From contig JAKUDP010000003.1 in the NCBI GenBank assembly GCA_022570795.1, positions 62,001 through 126,000 on the forward strand: 64,000 nucleotides of DNA, read 5' to 3'. The translations under genes and the position numbers were made by a program. This DNA is from Sphaerulina vaccinii (lineage: Eukaryota; Ascomycota; Dothideomycetes; Mycosphaerellales; Mycosphaerellaceae). A model generated the notes under the pieces. It ran no database searches. It was not told the DNA's origin and saw only the letters and a program-made list of their open reading frames with translations. Positions 11,803 to 21,233 of this stretch are shown here, piece by piece. Position 1 is the stretch's first letter. Every line of letters starts with the position of its first letter.

Positions 11803-13434
11803 TTAGTCAACTCTCGCCTTCCCAGGCGAAGCATCTCTGCTCGTTTGTGTTTCCTCATTACTGCTCTTAATCTCATGAACCTTCATGTCCATTCCCACCC
11901 AGAACTTCCTGCCTCGCCATTCAACTTGTGTCCCACCCCAGAAAGCCCACGTCCAGATAGGCAGGCAGAGAGCTTCTCTTCCGATCCACGCTAGAAGCCA
12001 CTCGCCAAAAGCGCGTTTGGTTGTGCTTCTCTTCGCGAAAGATGGCGTATGCTCGTCAAGCTCAATTGAAGCACCTGAGTGCAGTTTGCGGTACAGAGTC
12101 CAGTCTTGTAGGCACCAGAGGGAGACGCTAAGGAGCCAGATGAGGGAGAAGGCGGTCCAGGTTTGTGGAATGCTCAGGTTCTCGTAGAAGTATGGTAGAG
12201 TCGTGACCGCGAATGCGCCGTACGCGGAGCAAAGGAAGGACTCTGTTCCTGGTTCGACCAAAGTCGCCAGCGTGACTGTGAACTTCCTCACTCTCAACCA
12301 TCTGACCCTACGGCTCCAGTACTCGTGAAGACTCATATTCGCCATTGGCTGTATCGCCAAGTCTCCAAAGCACTGCGCATGCTTTCCTATCTTCTCGCCA
12401 TGGACTTCTTCTGCAATCTGCTTCTTCCAGAGCAAATCGCCGATCAAGTGATCTTCGCAGATATTTTTGCTAAAGTAGTCGATCCCATCGCCTTCAGTGA
12501 GATAGTGAAGATGCGTCTTGCGAAACATCGTGCTCTTCCCTACGATACAGGGAGCCACTGCGACTGTGTTGATGGCGGTGTAAAATTTGGGATGAGCAGA
12601 GGACATGAAAGCCTCCTCAAGACGGCCGCCGCCGAATGTAGAGGCATTCCGTTCGAAGGATTGTTGGAAGGAAGCTGAGGCGGAGCTTGTCGTTCGGATT
12701 TGGGCAGAGTTGTCCTTGCCATCAAGCAGACCTGCAGTCTCGTCTTCCTTCGTGGTTCCAAGGATGTCGACGACCAGAGGGAGATGGTGTACGAGCTTGT
12801 ATCTCTGCTTTCCACCAAAGCCTTCCAGCTTTGCAACCATGCGGCCTAGCACACCTTTTGCGACCCATACGTTGCAGTCTATGACCCATATCAGGTCGCC
12901 AGTAGCTTCGCGGTATGCTCTGCTCATGTTCCTGATCTTTGGGTTTGGTCCGAGCCAGCCATCTTTGGCCTTGAGCACTTCATCCTCATCTTCTAGCAGG
13001 AGTTGTGCATCGTGGTCGGGAAAGTCGTCAAGAATTCGCTGAACTACTGCATAGGAAGGATCATTGCGGTTGGAGATGCAGAAGCGGATGTGTAGTTTGT
13101 CCTTAGGGTAGTCCTGTCGCAGAGTGGAAGCCAGGCAGTCGTAGAGTCGTGGCTCGAGGCCTTTTACAGGTCGGATGACAGTGACGTGGGGAGCAGTAGT
13201 AGGGTCGATGTCTGCTGCGGGCTCAGGCGAGGAGTAATGTCGCCATCTAAGGAAGTCAGAAGAGATAGAAGGAGCAAGGAGATGGTGGTGGACCAACATT
13301 TGAGTGTAACCGATGGCACAGACTAGCTGGACCACAGCATACCAGATGAGGCATACTGTGGCTGCCAGAAGTGTTATCGTAGAGTGATCATAGGTAGAAG
13401 TTGCAGTCTCTGAGACAGCTTCAGCGTGTGGCAT
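11803..13434 (-). CDS. Ceramide glucosyltransferase (GT21)
   Basis: Transfers glucose from UDP-glucose to ceramide, the first step of glucosylceramide synthesis, in Golgi/ER membranes. The single exon encodes 543 aa. An N-terminal membrane helix covers about residues 20-48. The catalytic region starts near HVTVIRPVKGLEP and has an acidic DLIWVIDCNVW motif (D186), an ICEDHLIGDLLW segment and the RRVRW motif (Q/R-xx-RW type) that marks processive-like GT-A lipid glucosyltransferases. Two or three further hydrophobic segments follow (PYFYENLSIP to SVSLWC, and LLAWIGREALC). Length fits fungal members. Fungal glucosylceramide affects polarity and virulence in several species (family knowledge). 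Confidence 0.9.
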   Translation of the reverse strand: MPHAEAVSETATSTYDHSTITLLAATVCLIWYAVVQLVCAIGYTQMLVHHHLLAPSISSDFLRWRHYSSPEPAADIDPTTAPHVTVIRPVKGLEPRLYDCLASTLRQDYPKDKLHIRFCISNRNDPSYAVVQRILDDFPDHDAQLLLEDEDEVLKAKDGWLGPNPKIRNMSRAYREATGDLIWVIDCNVWVAKGVLGRMVAKLEGFGGKQRYKLVHHLPLVVDILGTTKEDETAGLLDGKDNSAQIRTTSSASASFQQSFERNASTFGGGRLEEAFMSSAHPKFYTAINTVAVAPCIVGKSTMFRKTHLHYLTEGDGIDYFSKNICEDHLIGDLLWKKQIAEEVHGEKIGKHAQCFGDLAIQPMANMSLHEYWSRRVRWLRVRKFTVTLATLVEPGTESFLCSAYGAFAVTTLPYFYENLSIPQTWTAFSLIWLLSVSLWCLQDWTLYRKLHSGASIELDEHTPSFAKRSTTKRAFGEWLLAWIGREALCLPIWTWAFWGGTQVEWRGRKFWVGMDMKVHEIKSSNEETQTSRDASPGKARVD

Positions 13435-13695
13435 AGGAAGATAACAGGAAGGAAGATAAGTAGTAAGGAAGAATAATATACTAAAGAAGGTGAAGAATGC
13501 GGAGTGAAGTCAGAGCGCAGATCATCGGCCAAGACAGAGGAGTGCCAAATTGACGCGTCCCAGACCACCCTGCGATCAGTAAACATTGACTAGTTCTACT
13601 TTACACGTACTTTCGAGCTGTGATTACAATTCTTCCTCCAGCATTTGTCCATTGGCGCATCTGGCATGTTCGATCGCGGAGTTAAGGCGTAAACA

Positions 13696-15759
13696 ATGCA
13701 ATCGAGTCCGCCAACACGCGTTTGGCGACGCGATTCGCAGCCAGAATCGGAGTACTCACTCGATCTTGCTGCTTTGGACCTGGATGGACCAGACGACACC
13801 GATACGCGCATTCCCGAGCCCAAAGTCGATCACGTACTGTCTGAAGACATCGATGAACCCAGCGACTTTACCCAAAACATGGACATGTGGATGAGAGGAG
13901 GAACCATGAATCGAGGGACATTGAACAAGAAGAAGTGTGGAATGACCGCTACTACAACTACTGCACAGACGATCATGGAGCGGAATGAGGAGTTGAAGGA
14001 GCAAGAAGTGCAGACTCATGATTTTCTACAAGTCACACGAAAGGATGAAGATGAATTTGAGCGAGATGGCAGCCACACACCGGCTAGAAGCCCACCAAAC
14101 GTCTCTGTTCTGGGCAAGTCACAGTACGAGGAAGGCTTCAGTTCAGAATGGCAGACCGATGGCGAAGGATCTCCTCCACTTCCTCCAAATCATAAGCAGT
14201 TCCTGCAGCCGACTGTGGAAGACTACTACAGTGAGCTTAGTCCGGCGCGGCAACATCTTCAGCAGTCGGTGAGAGGGAGAAGCCTGCACAGCAACACGTA
14301 TGCGAGCCAGAAACATTCTCCTGCTAAGGATGGGAGTCGGAGTCCTGGGCGTGCATCGAGTCCTACACTTTCCCCTGTGAGGTCGCCCATATTGCAGCGG
14401 ACTTCTCAACGCGAACCTGAACATTCAAGAGATAGTCGGTCAGAGCAGCATGAAAGTGTCCTGCGAAGGACGTCGACCAGCGGCACCTACAGTCAGAAGT
14501 TGGACACTGAGTCGAGGCTGGAGCTGGAGGAGCAATTCCAGCAGCTTGATGCAAAGTGTGCTCAGCTCGAGCATCTCAACGAAGCCCTTGGCCGCGCGCT
14601 GGACGAGGAGAGGAGAGCTCGAAAGCACGAGAAGACCAGCCACGAGTCGCATAGTGCAGAAGCTGCCCGCCGGGAACAAGATCTGATCGAAATGAAGGAA
14701 CTGGCCCACCGCCACAATGCAGAGTTTCGCCGCGAGTTCGGTCAGCTCAAAGAACAGTTGCTTAACCAGCAAAAGCTGACAGACCTCGCGCGCTCAGGAG
14801 AGAACGGCAAACAGGAGAGCCATGATGCAGAGATCGATCAATTGCGGAAACAGATCCAGACTCAGCACACCGAGCACGAGCGACAGAGCAAGGCCTTCGA
14901 GCAGGACCTAGCAGCAGTCAGACGTGGTCGCGATCAAGCTGAAAAAGCAGCATCAGATCTCCGAGAAGAACTCGAAGCAGAACGTGACCATCACGACGCG
15001 GAAAGACAACGCTTTCGAACAGAACTTCAGCAAGCGCATGATGACGAGGACGCTATCAGCGAACTCGAAAGAGAGCTGCTGCAGTGCAAGTCTGAGATTG
15101 AGAACCACAAAAGTGCCAAGATCGAAGCAGATGATAAGATGAAGACTTTGAGAGAACAGCTCACCGCGGCCCGATGTACGCACGAAGACGACGTTACGAG
15201 GACGAGCAATGAAAGGAGTCGTGCTGTGGAGTTGGCGGCCGGCTTGCAGAGACAGATGCAAGAACTCAAGCAACAGTTGACAGATGAACAGTCTGCGCAC
15301 GAAGCTGAGCTGGCGAGGATTCAGTCTCAGGGACAGACGTCAAGCAACACATCCTCGCAGGAAGTCGAAATTCTCCGAAAGGAGCTGGAGTCCAAGCAGA
15401 CTGATCTCAACATAGCCATGGTGGAGCGCGACTCCGCGAATGACACCACTGCCACTCTCACTACCGAGCTCAATGCCACCCGCAAACAACTCGCCGACAT
15501 CGAATCAGTCAACGCATCCCTCGACATCAAAGTCACAGAAGCTATCCGTAAACGCGAGAAGCACTGGCAGCGTAAGCTCGATGAATCAACCAAGGAGCGG
15601 GAGCTCATGGCTAGGACATTGATGCATCAGTGGGGCAGACAGGAAGCAGGTGTTGAAGCACCGCAGATGTATGCTTATAAGTATAGCAAGGAGAGAGCAG
15701 AGGAGGAGGATGAAAAGGAGAATGCTAAGCCCAGGGCGTCGAGTTCGTCGCGAGGTTGA
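13696..15759 (+). CDS. Long coiled-coil protein, cut12-like spindle pole body component
   Basis: An intronless frame of 687 aa. The N-terminal region has a DFTQNMDMWMRGG segment like the conserved patch of the spindle-pole-body protein cut12 family. It is followed by a Ser/Pro-rich linker (SPARSPT-like, residues about 195-260) with SP sites suitable for proline-directed kinases. Residues about 270-650 form nearly continuous heptads rich in E, Q, L and R, i.e. a long coiled coil. The tail is acidic then basic. In fission yeast cut12 anchors Plo1 activity at the pole. The cut12 assignment rests on one short patch, so a generic coiled-coil protein is possible. Confidence 0.62.
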   Translation: MQSSPPTRVWRRDSQPESEYSLDLAALDLDGPDDTDTRIPEPKVDHVLSEDIDEPSDFTQNMDMWMRGGTMNRGTLNKKKCGMTATTTTAQTIMERNEELKEQEVQTHDFLQVTRKDEDEFERDGSHTPARSPPNVSVLGKSQYEEGFSSEWQTDGEGSPPLPPNHKQFLQPTVEDYYSELSPARQHLQQSVRGRSLHSNTYASQKHSPAKDGSRSPGRASSPTLSPVRSPILQRTSQREPEHSRDSRSEQHESVLRRTSTSGTYSQKLDTESRLELEEQFQQLDAKCAQLEHLNEALGRALDEERRARKHEKTSHESHSAEAARREQDLIEMKELAHRHNAEFRREFGQLKEQLLNQQKLTDLARSGENGKQESHDAEIDQLRKQIQTQHTEHERQSKAFEQDLAAVRRGRDQAEKAASDLREELEAERDHHDAERQRFRTELQQAHDDEDAISELERELLQCKSEIENHKSAKIEADDKMKTLREQLTAARCTHEDDVTRTSNERSRAVELAAGLQRQMQELKQQLTDEQSAHEAELARIQSQGQTSSNTSSQEVEILRKELESKQTDLNIAMVERDSANDTTATLTTELNATRKQLADIESVNASLDIKVTEAIRKREKHWQRKLDESTKERELMARTLMHQWGRQEAGVEAPQMYAYKYSKERAEEEDEKENAKPRASSSSRG

Positions 15760-16009
15760 GTGGGTATGACTGATATGATACAGGCTGTACCAGTAGGGAT
15801 GTGTGAATCATGAGAAATGTTCGAAGACAGCCGGGAGTATTTATCATTCTCACAAGGGCTTAACTGATATAGTCACTCTATAGAGATGCCCGGAACAAAG
15901 ATCTGCCGCTAGTGGGTCATATGCGTAGTGTCATACGTGTGACTCCCCAGCAAACATCGTCCAACCTTTCTCCAAGAACATCGACATCTGCTATTACACC
16001 TCAAATGAT

Positions 16010-16663
16010 ATGGCCTCTCAAGATCAGCCATCGCCACTTGTGTGGATCAATGGCTTTCCTGGAGTCGGAAAGCTCACGACCGCAAATGAGCTCTCCAAGC
16101 TCTTCCCAGCCGAACGCATCGTCCTCATCGACAACCACCAGCTCATAGATCCCGTCAACGCAAGAGTTCCACGTAATGATCCCAACTACTACTCGGAGCG
16201 CCAGAAGGAGCGCCAGAAGGCTTTAGATCGCTGGGTCCTGGACAAGACTGAGAGCAAGCGAACAGTCATCTTCACTGGCAAGTCTTTCGCGTCTCTTTGA
16301 AATGTATCGTAGCTAACCGGAGCATGTATCATAGATTGCCAATCAAACAGTGATATGGATCGGAAAGTCGCCCAGGAGTATCGCGATGCCGCTCAGCGAA
16401 GTGGAAGAGATTTCGTGCCAATCCTTCTGCACTGCGACCATAACGAGAACTTGAAACGGGCTATGTCAGCGGAAAGGAAGGCTTCAGGAACTACGAAACT
16501 CACTAATGCAGAGACGCTCGAGACCTTGCGTACGAGACATGTTATGCTTACCTTTGATTTGCCGACGGAGCTGATTGTGGATGTCACGAGTTCTGAGCCA
16601 GGGGATGTCGCTGCGAAGCTGTTTCAGCATCTCAAGTCGTTGGAAGGCGATGGACGGGTCTGA
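16010..16663 (+). CDS. P-loop ATPase/kinase-like protein (AAA_33 type)
   Basis: Exon 1 is 16010-16277 and exon 2 is 16335-16663, giving 198 aa. The intron (16278-16334) is a GC-AG intron, GCAAGT..CATAG, with branch AGCTAAC; phase 1 is kept (VIFT-DCQSN). A Walker A motif GFPGVGKLT (residues 15-23) sits right at the N-terminus, as in AAA_33 and gluconate-kinase-like enzymes. A lid-like KERQKALDRW region and a LRTRHVMLTFDLP strand follow. Such proteins phosphorylate small metabolites or other targets; the substrate is unknown. It is the left neighbour of the decarboxylase/nucleotidyltransferase region but shares no promoter with it. Confidence 0.78.
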
Positions 16664-16875
16664 CTTACGATGTCACCTGTATAAGACGATCCTCGCATGA
16701 CATGGAACATTCTGCATCAGCGCGTGCAATTGTGCTGGCATCGCTCCTCTCAAGAAGAATTGAAGCAAGGACGCCATACAAGAGACCAGCATAACACGAC
16801 CTCCCTACTTCGTACCAGAGATATGTATATGCATGATCCAACCCCAGCATATCCGCGCATAACTGCAAACATTGC

Positions 16876-17367
16876 ATGACTGACGTCAGTAGAATCTGCC
16901 GCGGTGTCCGTAAGTGCTCTTTAGTGTACTCGCATTTTTCATCACTCATAGAACAAGTCGATCTCGACATTGACATCCACAAGCTCACAACGCCCATGAT
17001 TGACTCTTGGAAGGAATCTCAGCTACAATGGCTAGCGATCGGCCACGAAGTCCTTCCACAAGAACCAGATCTATATCTTGCTTTCGCAGAGTGTCCTCAG
17101 CCTGCAGCATCTCAGGTGGCTTTGCTCCGGATCTTCACAGATGCATTGACCCATGACCACTCTCCCGGATCAGCTGCATTCCAAGTCTCGGAATGGGTGC
17201 TTGCAGTGCCGAACACTGATGTCTGCTACAACGTAGACACAGCCTATAGCAACATGCTTGGTGTTTCGTTGGAGTTTCTAGCTTTGTCGTTGGTTGCTAC
17301 ATACACTACATTCCAATGTCTATCTACCGTCCATCATGCTGCCCCAACATCTCTTCAGCCCGCTTGA
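16876..17367 (+). CDS. Hypothetical protein
   Basis: An open frame of 163 aa. A possible 42-nt intron (GTAAGT at about 16914, CATAG at about 16955) is a multiple of three, so the frame is open spliced or unspliced. The C-terminal third is mildly hydrophobic (SLEFLALSLVATYTTF). No family recognised. Codon use and a lack of internal stops over 490 bases favour a gene, but weakly. It ends only 45 bases from the 3' end of the convergent PLP/nucleotidyltransferase gene. Confidence 0.4.
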   Translation: MTDVSRICRGVRKCSLVYSHFSSLIEQVDLDIDIHKLTTPMIDSWKESQLQWLAIGHEVLPQEPDLYLAFAECPQPAASQVALLRIFTDALTHDHSPGSAAFQVSEWVLAVPNTDVCYNVDTAYSNMLGVSLEFLALSLVATYTTFQCLSTVHHAAPTSLQPA

Positions 17368-17412
17368 ACCTATCTCGATCAGTCATATCTGCGTTTCAGC
17401 TGCCCTGCCACC

Positions 17413-19782
17413 TTAAGACCTTTTGCGCAGGACTGGTAATATAGCTCCAGCTTGCTTGTACCGTGCTGTGTTGTTGGTACCCAATACCGAGGTCACTGGG
17501 ACGGAGGCAGAATTAGGATCAGCCATATCCTTCAATGAAACATGGTGTGACCAGATCCCACGAAGATGATCCACAACCTCGACTCGGTTCTTGTATCCTA
17601 GCCACTCCTCGCCAGACTTGCTCCCATCACCCAGAAGCGTATCGACGAAGGAGTCTACTCTACTCAAGGCGTCAGAGCGAAGGTGACTGGCTATCTTTAC
17701 CAATGTGCCCTCCGCTTCGTATCGAATTGACTGGATCATCTCATCATCACCAGCGATGCAGAATGTAGGACCTGTAAGTATGTTGAGGACAAGCCTCATA
17801 GTCATCGCGTCAGACTGGAAGTACCCCTTGTCCTTGGGGATTGGCTTGATGCTAGAGCCCTCCAACTGATCATTACATTTCGAGGCTCTTGCTGCAGTTG
17901 AGATCGGGAGCAGAAGCTTGGTGTGTAGCGGAACTTCAGCGTCAAGCACAAAGCCCTCTTCGTCCATGGCACCGCGAAAGAGTCGGACCATGTTCTCGAT
18001 ATCTTCCGTTGTGTACAAATGATCTGGCACAAATGTGACAAGATCAATGTCAGAGAAAAGGAATCGATTCGCGCAGACTGAGGAGCCATACACTAATGTT
18101 GTATGATTGTCTGCACTGAACAGCTTTTCGATGCGGATCCGTAACTTGGTAATGATGTCCAGGCTGGTGATCAAAGGCCGATCTGGCCTGAGCTTATAGC
18201 GTGTTGCCTTTAGGGCTTCACGGCCATATGTTATTACAGCATCAAGGAGATTGTTGACGTGGGTTATGGTTGTGAGTGCATTCCCGTTCAAAGTCCGGAG
18301 ACAATATACAGGTTTGTCTGCAGGATACAAATCATTGCTGAGCGACTTGAGCCGGAACCCATGTAGGTAGAAGTCGCCAGTCGCAACAAGGCGGCTCTTG
18401 ACTTGTGCATTGATGACATTGAGTTTCTCTAGATCAGGAACGGAGATTGTAGAACCTCGACAGCTCATGGGAATATATTGGAAAATGCATGAGTTGATGT
18501 CCGTCTCATTGAGGAGTATCAAGTCGTCTCTATCGCGTACTGCGCTCTGGATGGCTCCAGTCAGCTCGATTCTGGCATCGACAAGCGCTCCAATGTTTGT
18601 GGCGCCGAAATATTTGATGACCGACCACAGCTTTAGAGCATCGAAGGCCTTTGAGCCAATGAACGGAGTGATCTGGCCCATTGACCATTGTGTGCGTAAT
18701 ATCAGGTCAGAGTCTGTTGATACATTGGCAAGATCTGTTGCCTGTCGGAAGAGGACCAGAGAGCATGTTGTCGGTGTCCACATGACCTTGTGGGGATCAA
18801 TAGTGATAGAGTCAGCTAGATTGATGCCCTCCAGCTTGTATTTATGCTTCGCAGAAAACGCGAGCTGAAACCCGTGGCATGCATCAACGTGGAACCATAT
18901 GTTGCGAGTCTTCAAGACCTCCACAATTTCTGCTAGCTTGTCCACGCACATCGTACGCGAGTCGCCCGCATAAGCGCAGCACGCAACGATGTATTTTCCT
19001 TTGGATCTCTCCTGCTCGATACAGGATCCCAGAGCATCGATGTCCATTCGAAACGCCTCGTCGACTGGCACTCGTACCACTTGCTTCTCCCCCATACCCA
19101 ACCAGGACATTGCAGCTCGTATGGAGTAATGCTCAATGACATCCGGCACAAGTACACACACCTCCTGTGCAGATACTGGGAGTCCATGAAGACGAGATCC
19201 TGGGAAGCATCGCTCTCGGGCTGCCATCAATGCTACAGTATTCGAAAGGCAGCCACCGAGCGTGACACAGCCGCCTATCTCATGAGCATTGCGATACTCG
19301 TGCACCGTAGCATATCCGATGATCGAGCGAAGCCAATGAACCAGTTCCATTTTCACGAAAGTTGCGGTTGGTGAACATATCTCCTGGTTGGCGAGGTTCT
19401 GATTGAGAAGAGGAACGAACAAGGCAGCGCTGAGCGCGGGGAGTGAGTTTCCTGCATCTGGAAAGCCCATGAATGCAGGAGAGCTCCAATTTGTACTCCC
19501 TTGTGCCAGATCTTTGTATTTCTGCAGCAGCTGCTCGAAGGTGATCCCCGCTGCTGGCACTCTGTCGAAACACTTGGTTTCTGGAGTAGACTGTGGTGCT
19601 TGGGTGACCCTGGGACTTGTCTTGAACCGTAAGCCTGCTTGAAGGACCTGCTCAAACTGCCCGAGGAAGGACACTAGAGCGCCGGGCTGAGGTCCCACGA
19701 AGTCATCGTTGACATTGATCTGCTCCATGATATCTTGTAAAGGGTGTCGAGGATATAGCTTGGGCGTCGTAGTTGTGGTCAA
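17413..19782 (-). CDS. Fusion of PLP-dependent group II decarboxylase and nucleotidyltransferase domain
   Basis: An intronless 789-aa frame. Residues about 60-520 are a group II (GAD/DDC-like) pyridoxal-phosphate decarboxylase: GGCLSNTVALMAAR loop (about 175-188), HVDACHG (D300, H303) and the cofactor lysine in DPHK (K332) followed by WTPTTCSL. Residues about 545-730 carry a minimal nucleotidyltransferase fold: VYGSS (G566-S568), S577-D-I-D580 metal ligands, and a third acidic strand around DAEVPLHTKLLL (about 614-625), then a helical tail. The first domain would decarboxylate an amino acid; the second could move a nucleoside monophosphate onto a small molecule or protein. Catalytic residues of both look intact. 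Upstream, divergent: a small membrane-type frame at 20268. Confidence 0.85.
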   Translation of the reverse strand: MTTTTTPKLYPRHPLQDIMEQINVNDDFVGPQPGALVSFLGQFEQVLQAGLRFKTSPRVTQAPQSTPETKCFDRVPAAGITFEQLLQKYKDLAQGSTNWSSPAFMGFPDAGNSLPALSAALFVPLLNQNLANQEICSPTATFVKMELVHWLRSIIGYATVHEYRNAHEIGGCVTLGGCLSNTVALMAARERCFPGSRLHGLPVSAQEVCVLVPDVIEHYSIRAAMSWLGMGEKQVVRVPVDEAFRMDIDALGSCIEQERSKGKYIVACCAYAGDSRTMCVDKLAEIVEVLKTRNIWFHVDACHGFQLAFSAKHKYKLEGINLADSITIDPHKVMWTPTTCSLVLFRQATDLANVSTDSDLILRTQWSMGQITPFIGSKAFDALKLWSVIKYFGATNIGALVDARIELTGAIQSAVRDRDDLILLNETDINSCIFQYIPMSCRGSTISVPDLEKLNVINAQVKSRLVATGDFYLHGFRLKSLSNDLYPADKPVYCLRTLNGNALTTITHVNNLLDAVITYGREALKATRYKLRPDRPLITSLDIITKLRIRIEKLFSADNHTTLVYGSSVCANRFLFSDIDLVTFVPDHLYTTEDIENMVRLFRGAMDEEGFVLDAEVPLHTKLLLPISTAARASKCNDQLEGSSIKPIPKDKGYFQSDAMTMRLVLNILTGPTFCIAGDDEMIQSIRYEAEGTLVKIASHLRSDALSRVDSFVDTLLGDGSKSGEEWLGYKNRVEVVDHLRGIWSHHVSLKDMADPNSASVPVTSVLGTNNTARYKQAGAILPVLRKRS

Positions 19783-20267
19783 GTAGTACTTGGTCTTGTT
19801 CTTTGCGTTGTATGGTCTTCTGTGTAGTCGGTACTGTTTTGAAATCTAGATCATAGGCGAGTTTCGAAGACTATAAGTATCAGAGTGCCTACCCACATTC
19901 ACTATAGTAGCTCCGTATACTCTCAAACCATGCAGCTGCAGTCGCACTCAACTATAAATCTTCCATGGGACTCCAGCCGCGCTCAATTCATGATCTGTCG
20001 TGCAGGCTGCACTTCGTGCTCGGTGTGTCACAAACCATAGGTAATCGAAGACATCTGTGGTGAATTAGGTGTATCGTGTCCGGCAATATTAGCACACTCC
20101 CACACGCTTACGGAGAATGCTCTAATTCATTCGAAAGATAGCCTTCTCAGACAACGAATAAAGGAACCATGCGAGCTAGTGCTGTCAGCAAACATTTGGA
20201 AAAGCCTGCGGATGATAAGTATACAGACTGCATTGCTGACCGCAACTTCCCCTTACGAACGAACAAA
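19783..20267. promoter_or_regulatory. Putative divergent promoter between 19782 and 20268
   Basis: Lies between the start of the PLP/nucleotidyltransferase gene (minus) and a small plus-strand frame. No domain-bearing frame. No specific binding motif recognised. Confidence 0.3.
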
Positions 20268-20594
20268 ATGGACCACAACAGCCCGTATCTGGCATTGGCT
20301 GGAGACCCAAACATACAGAGTCATGACACTCCCATCGCTATCGGTCTCCTCGACCTCGCCATGTCCCTGAGCATTGCGATCTTACAGAGCTGCGCTTACC
20401 ACGCCTTCTCTGTGTTGCTGATGTTACAGATCGTTCGTCGCGTTCCGATTCCGCAGTTCATGCAGCCGCTCTTCGTGCCTGCGGAAATTCACCTGTCGCC
20501 TGTTACCTTCGCGATCGATGGTGTCTTGGTGTACTTCTACTGTCCAACATTCGTATGGTATGTGTGGGGGCTCGTGCGGAGCGATGTGTTGTGA
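20268..20594 (+). CDS. Hypothetical small membrane-type protein
   Basis: From ATG 20268 the frame encodes 108 aa (141 aa if an upstream ATG at 20169 is used). It has two hydrophobic segments, LLDLAMSLSIAILQSCAYHAF and VTFAIDGVLVYFYCPTF, so two membrane helices are plausible. No family recognised. It lies head-to-head with the PLP/nucleotidyltransferase gene. Low certainty that it is expressed. Confidence 0.3.
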   Translation: MDHNSPYLALAGDPNIQSHDTPIAIGLLDLAMSLSIAILQSCAYHAFSVLLMLQIVRRVPIPQFMQPLFVPAEIHLSPVTFAIDGVLVYFYCPTFVWYVWGLVRSDVL

Positions 20595-21080
20595 AGGGGA
20601 AAGGAGAAGTACGAGAGGAGTGGGAGGAGCGCGACTTTCAAGTGCTTGAGGAAGCGGAAGTGACAAGGCCTGACGTGAGCTCGCTTGTAGATAAGATGTT
20701 GCGTTTTCAACAATGTCATAGCAGAGATGAACCCCGGGGTGGCCATCAAACAGCGTTGGTATCGGCGTGGACGTAAAGAATCGTAGCGAACCATGAGAGG
20801 TGCGATGTGTTCAAAATGAGAGATGAGGGTGTCTTCTCTTCTTGTCCCAAGAACATGAATATGCTTGACGAGACTTTCGTGTCGTAGTTCTGTCCGAATC
20901 GACATTTCTGCTGTACGTATTTAGCGATGAGTTCTTATTCGCTGAGCTCGGATCCTGCATATCGTAGTTGAATGAAGCGGCCTTGCGATGAGAGAAGAGC
21001 ATACGAATGGCAAAAGAATGGCAAAAGATTAACATGTCCTAGACCTAGCGACATGCTGTTGTGTAAGTGAGCAAGCAGCC
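20595..21080. other. Intergenic stretch
   Basis: Only short overlapping frames without recognisable features; it leads into the tRNA gene. Confidence 0.4.
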
Positions 21081-21087
21081 GATAAGC

Positions 21088-21091
21088 AAAA
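21088..21091 (-). terminator. Pol III T-run terminator of the tRNA-Gln gene
   Basis: TTTT on the minus strand, 16 bases beyond the tRNA discriminator base. It is the minimal RNA polymerase III stop signal. Confidence 0.55.
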
Positions 21092-21106
21092 GAATAGTCA
21101 AGGCGT

Positions 21107-21233
21107 AGGCCGACCCAGGAATCGAACCTTTGATATGTTAGTATGAAGTGCTTGAAAGTAGTGGAATGTTAGTGGGACATACCTGAATCTCCGGAATCAG
21201 AATCCGACGTGATAACCATTACACTAGTCAGCC
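21107..21233 (-). tRNA. tRNA-Gln (anticodon CTG) interrupted in the T arm
   Basis: Read on the minus strand from G1 at 21233. The 7-bp acceptor stem GGCTGAC/GTCGGCC pairs fully (one G-U), with discriminator U at 21107 as is usual for eukaryotic tRNA-Gln. The D arm is GTG..CAC. The anticodon stem TCGGA/TCCGG holds loop TTCTGAT, anticodon CTG. The variable loop is AGAT. The T stem and loop appear only after removing 55 nt (21128-21182): TCAGG-TTCGATT-CCTGG, all paired. The mature length is 72 nt. A-box-like TAGTGTAATGG is present, and B box GGTTCGATTCC is intact because the insert ends in G. There is no intron at the usual 37/38 site. Confidence 0.9.
21128..21182 (-). other. Spliceosomal-type intron inside tRNA-Gln, between positions 52 and 53
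   Basis: The 55-nt insert begins GTATGT and ends CAAAG, with a perfect TACTAAC branch box (21137-21143) nine bases before the end. This is the exact grammar and length of protein-gene introns in this window. Excision restores a paired T stem. The tRNA splicing endonuclease normally cuts only next to the anticodon, so removal would need the spliceosome, or the gene is dead. Confidence 0.8.
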
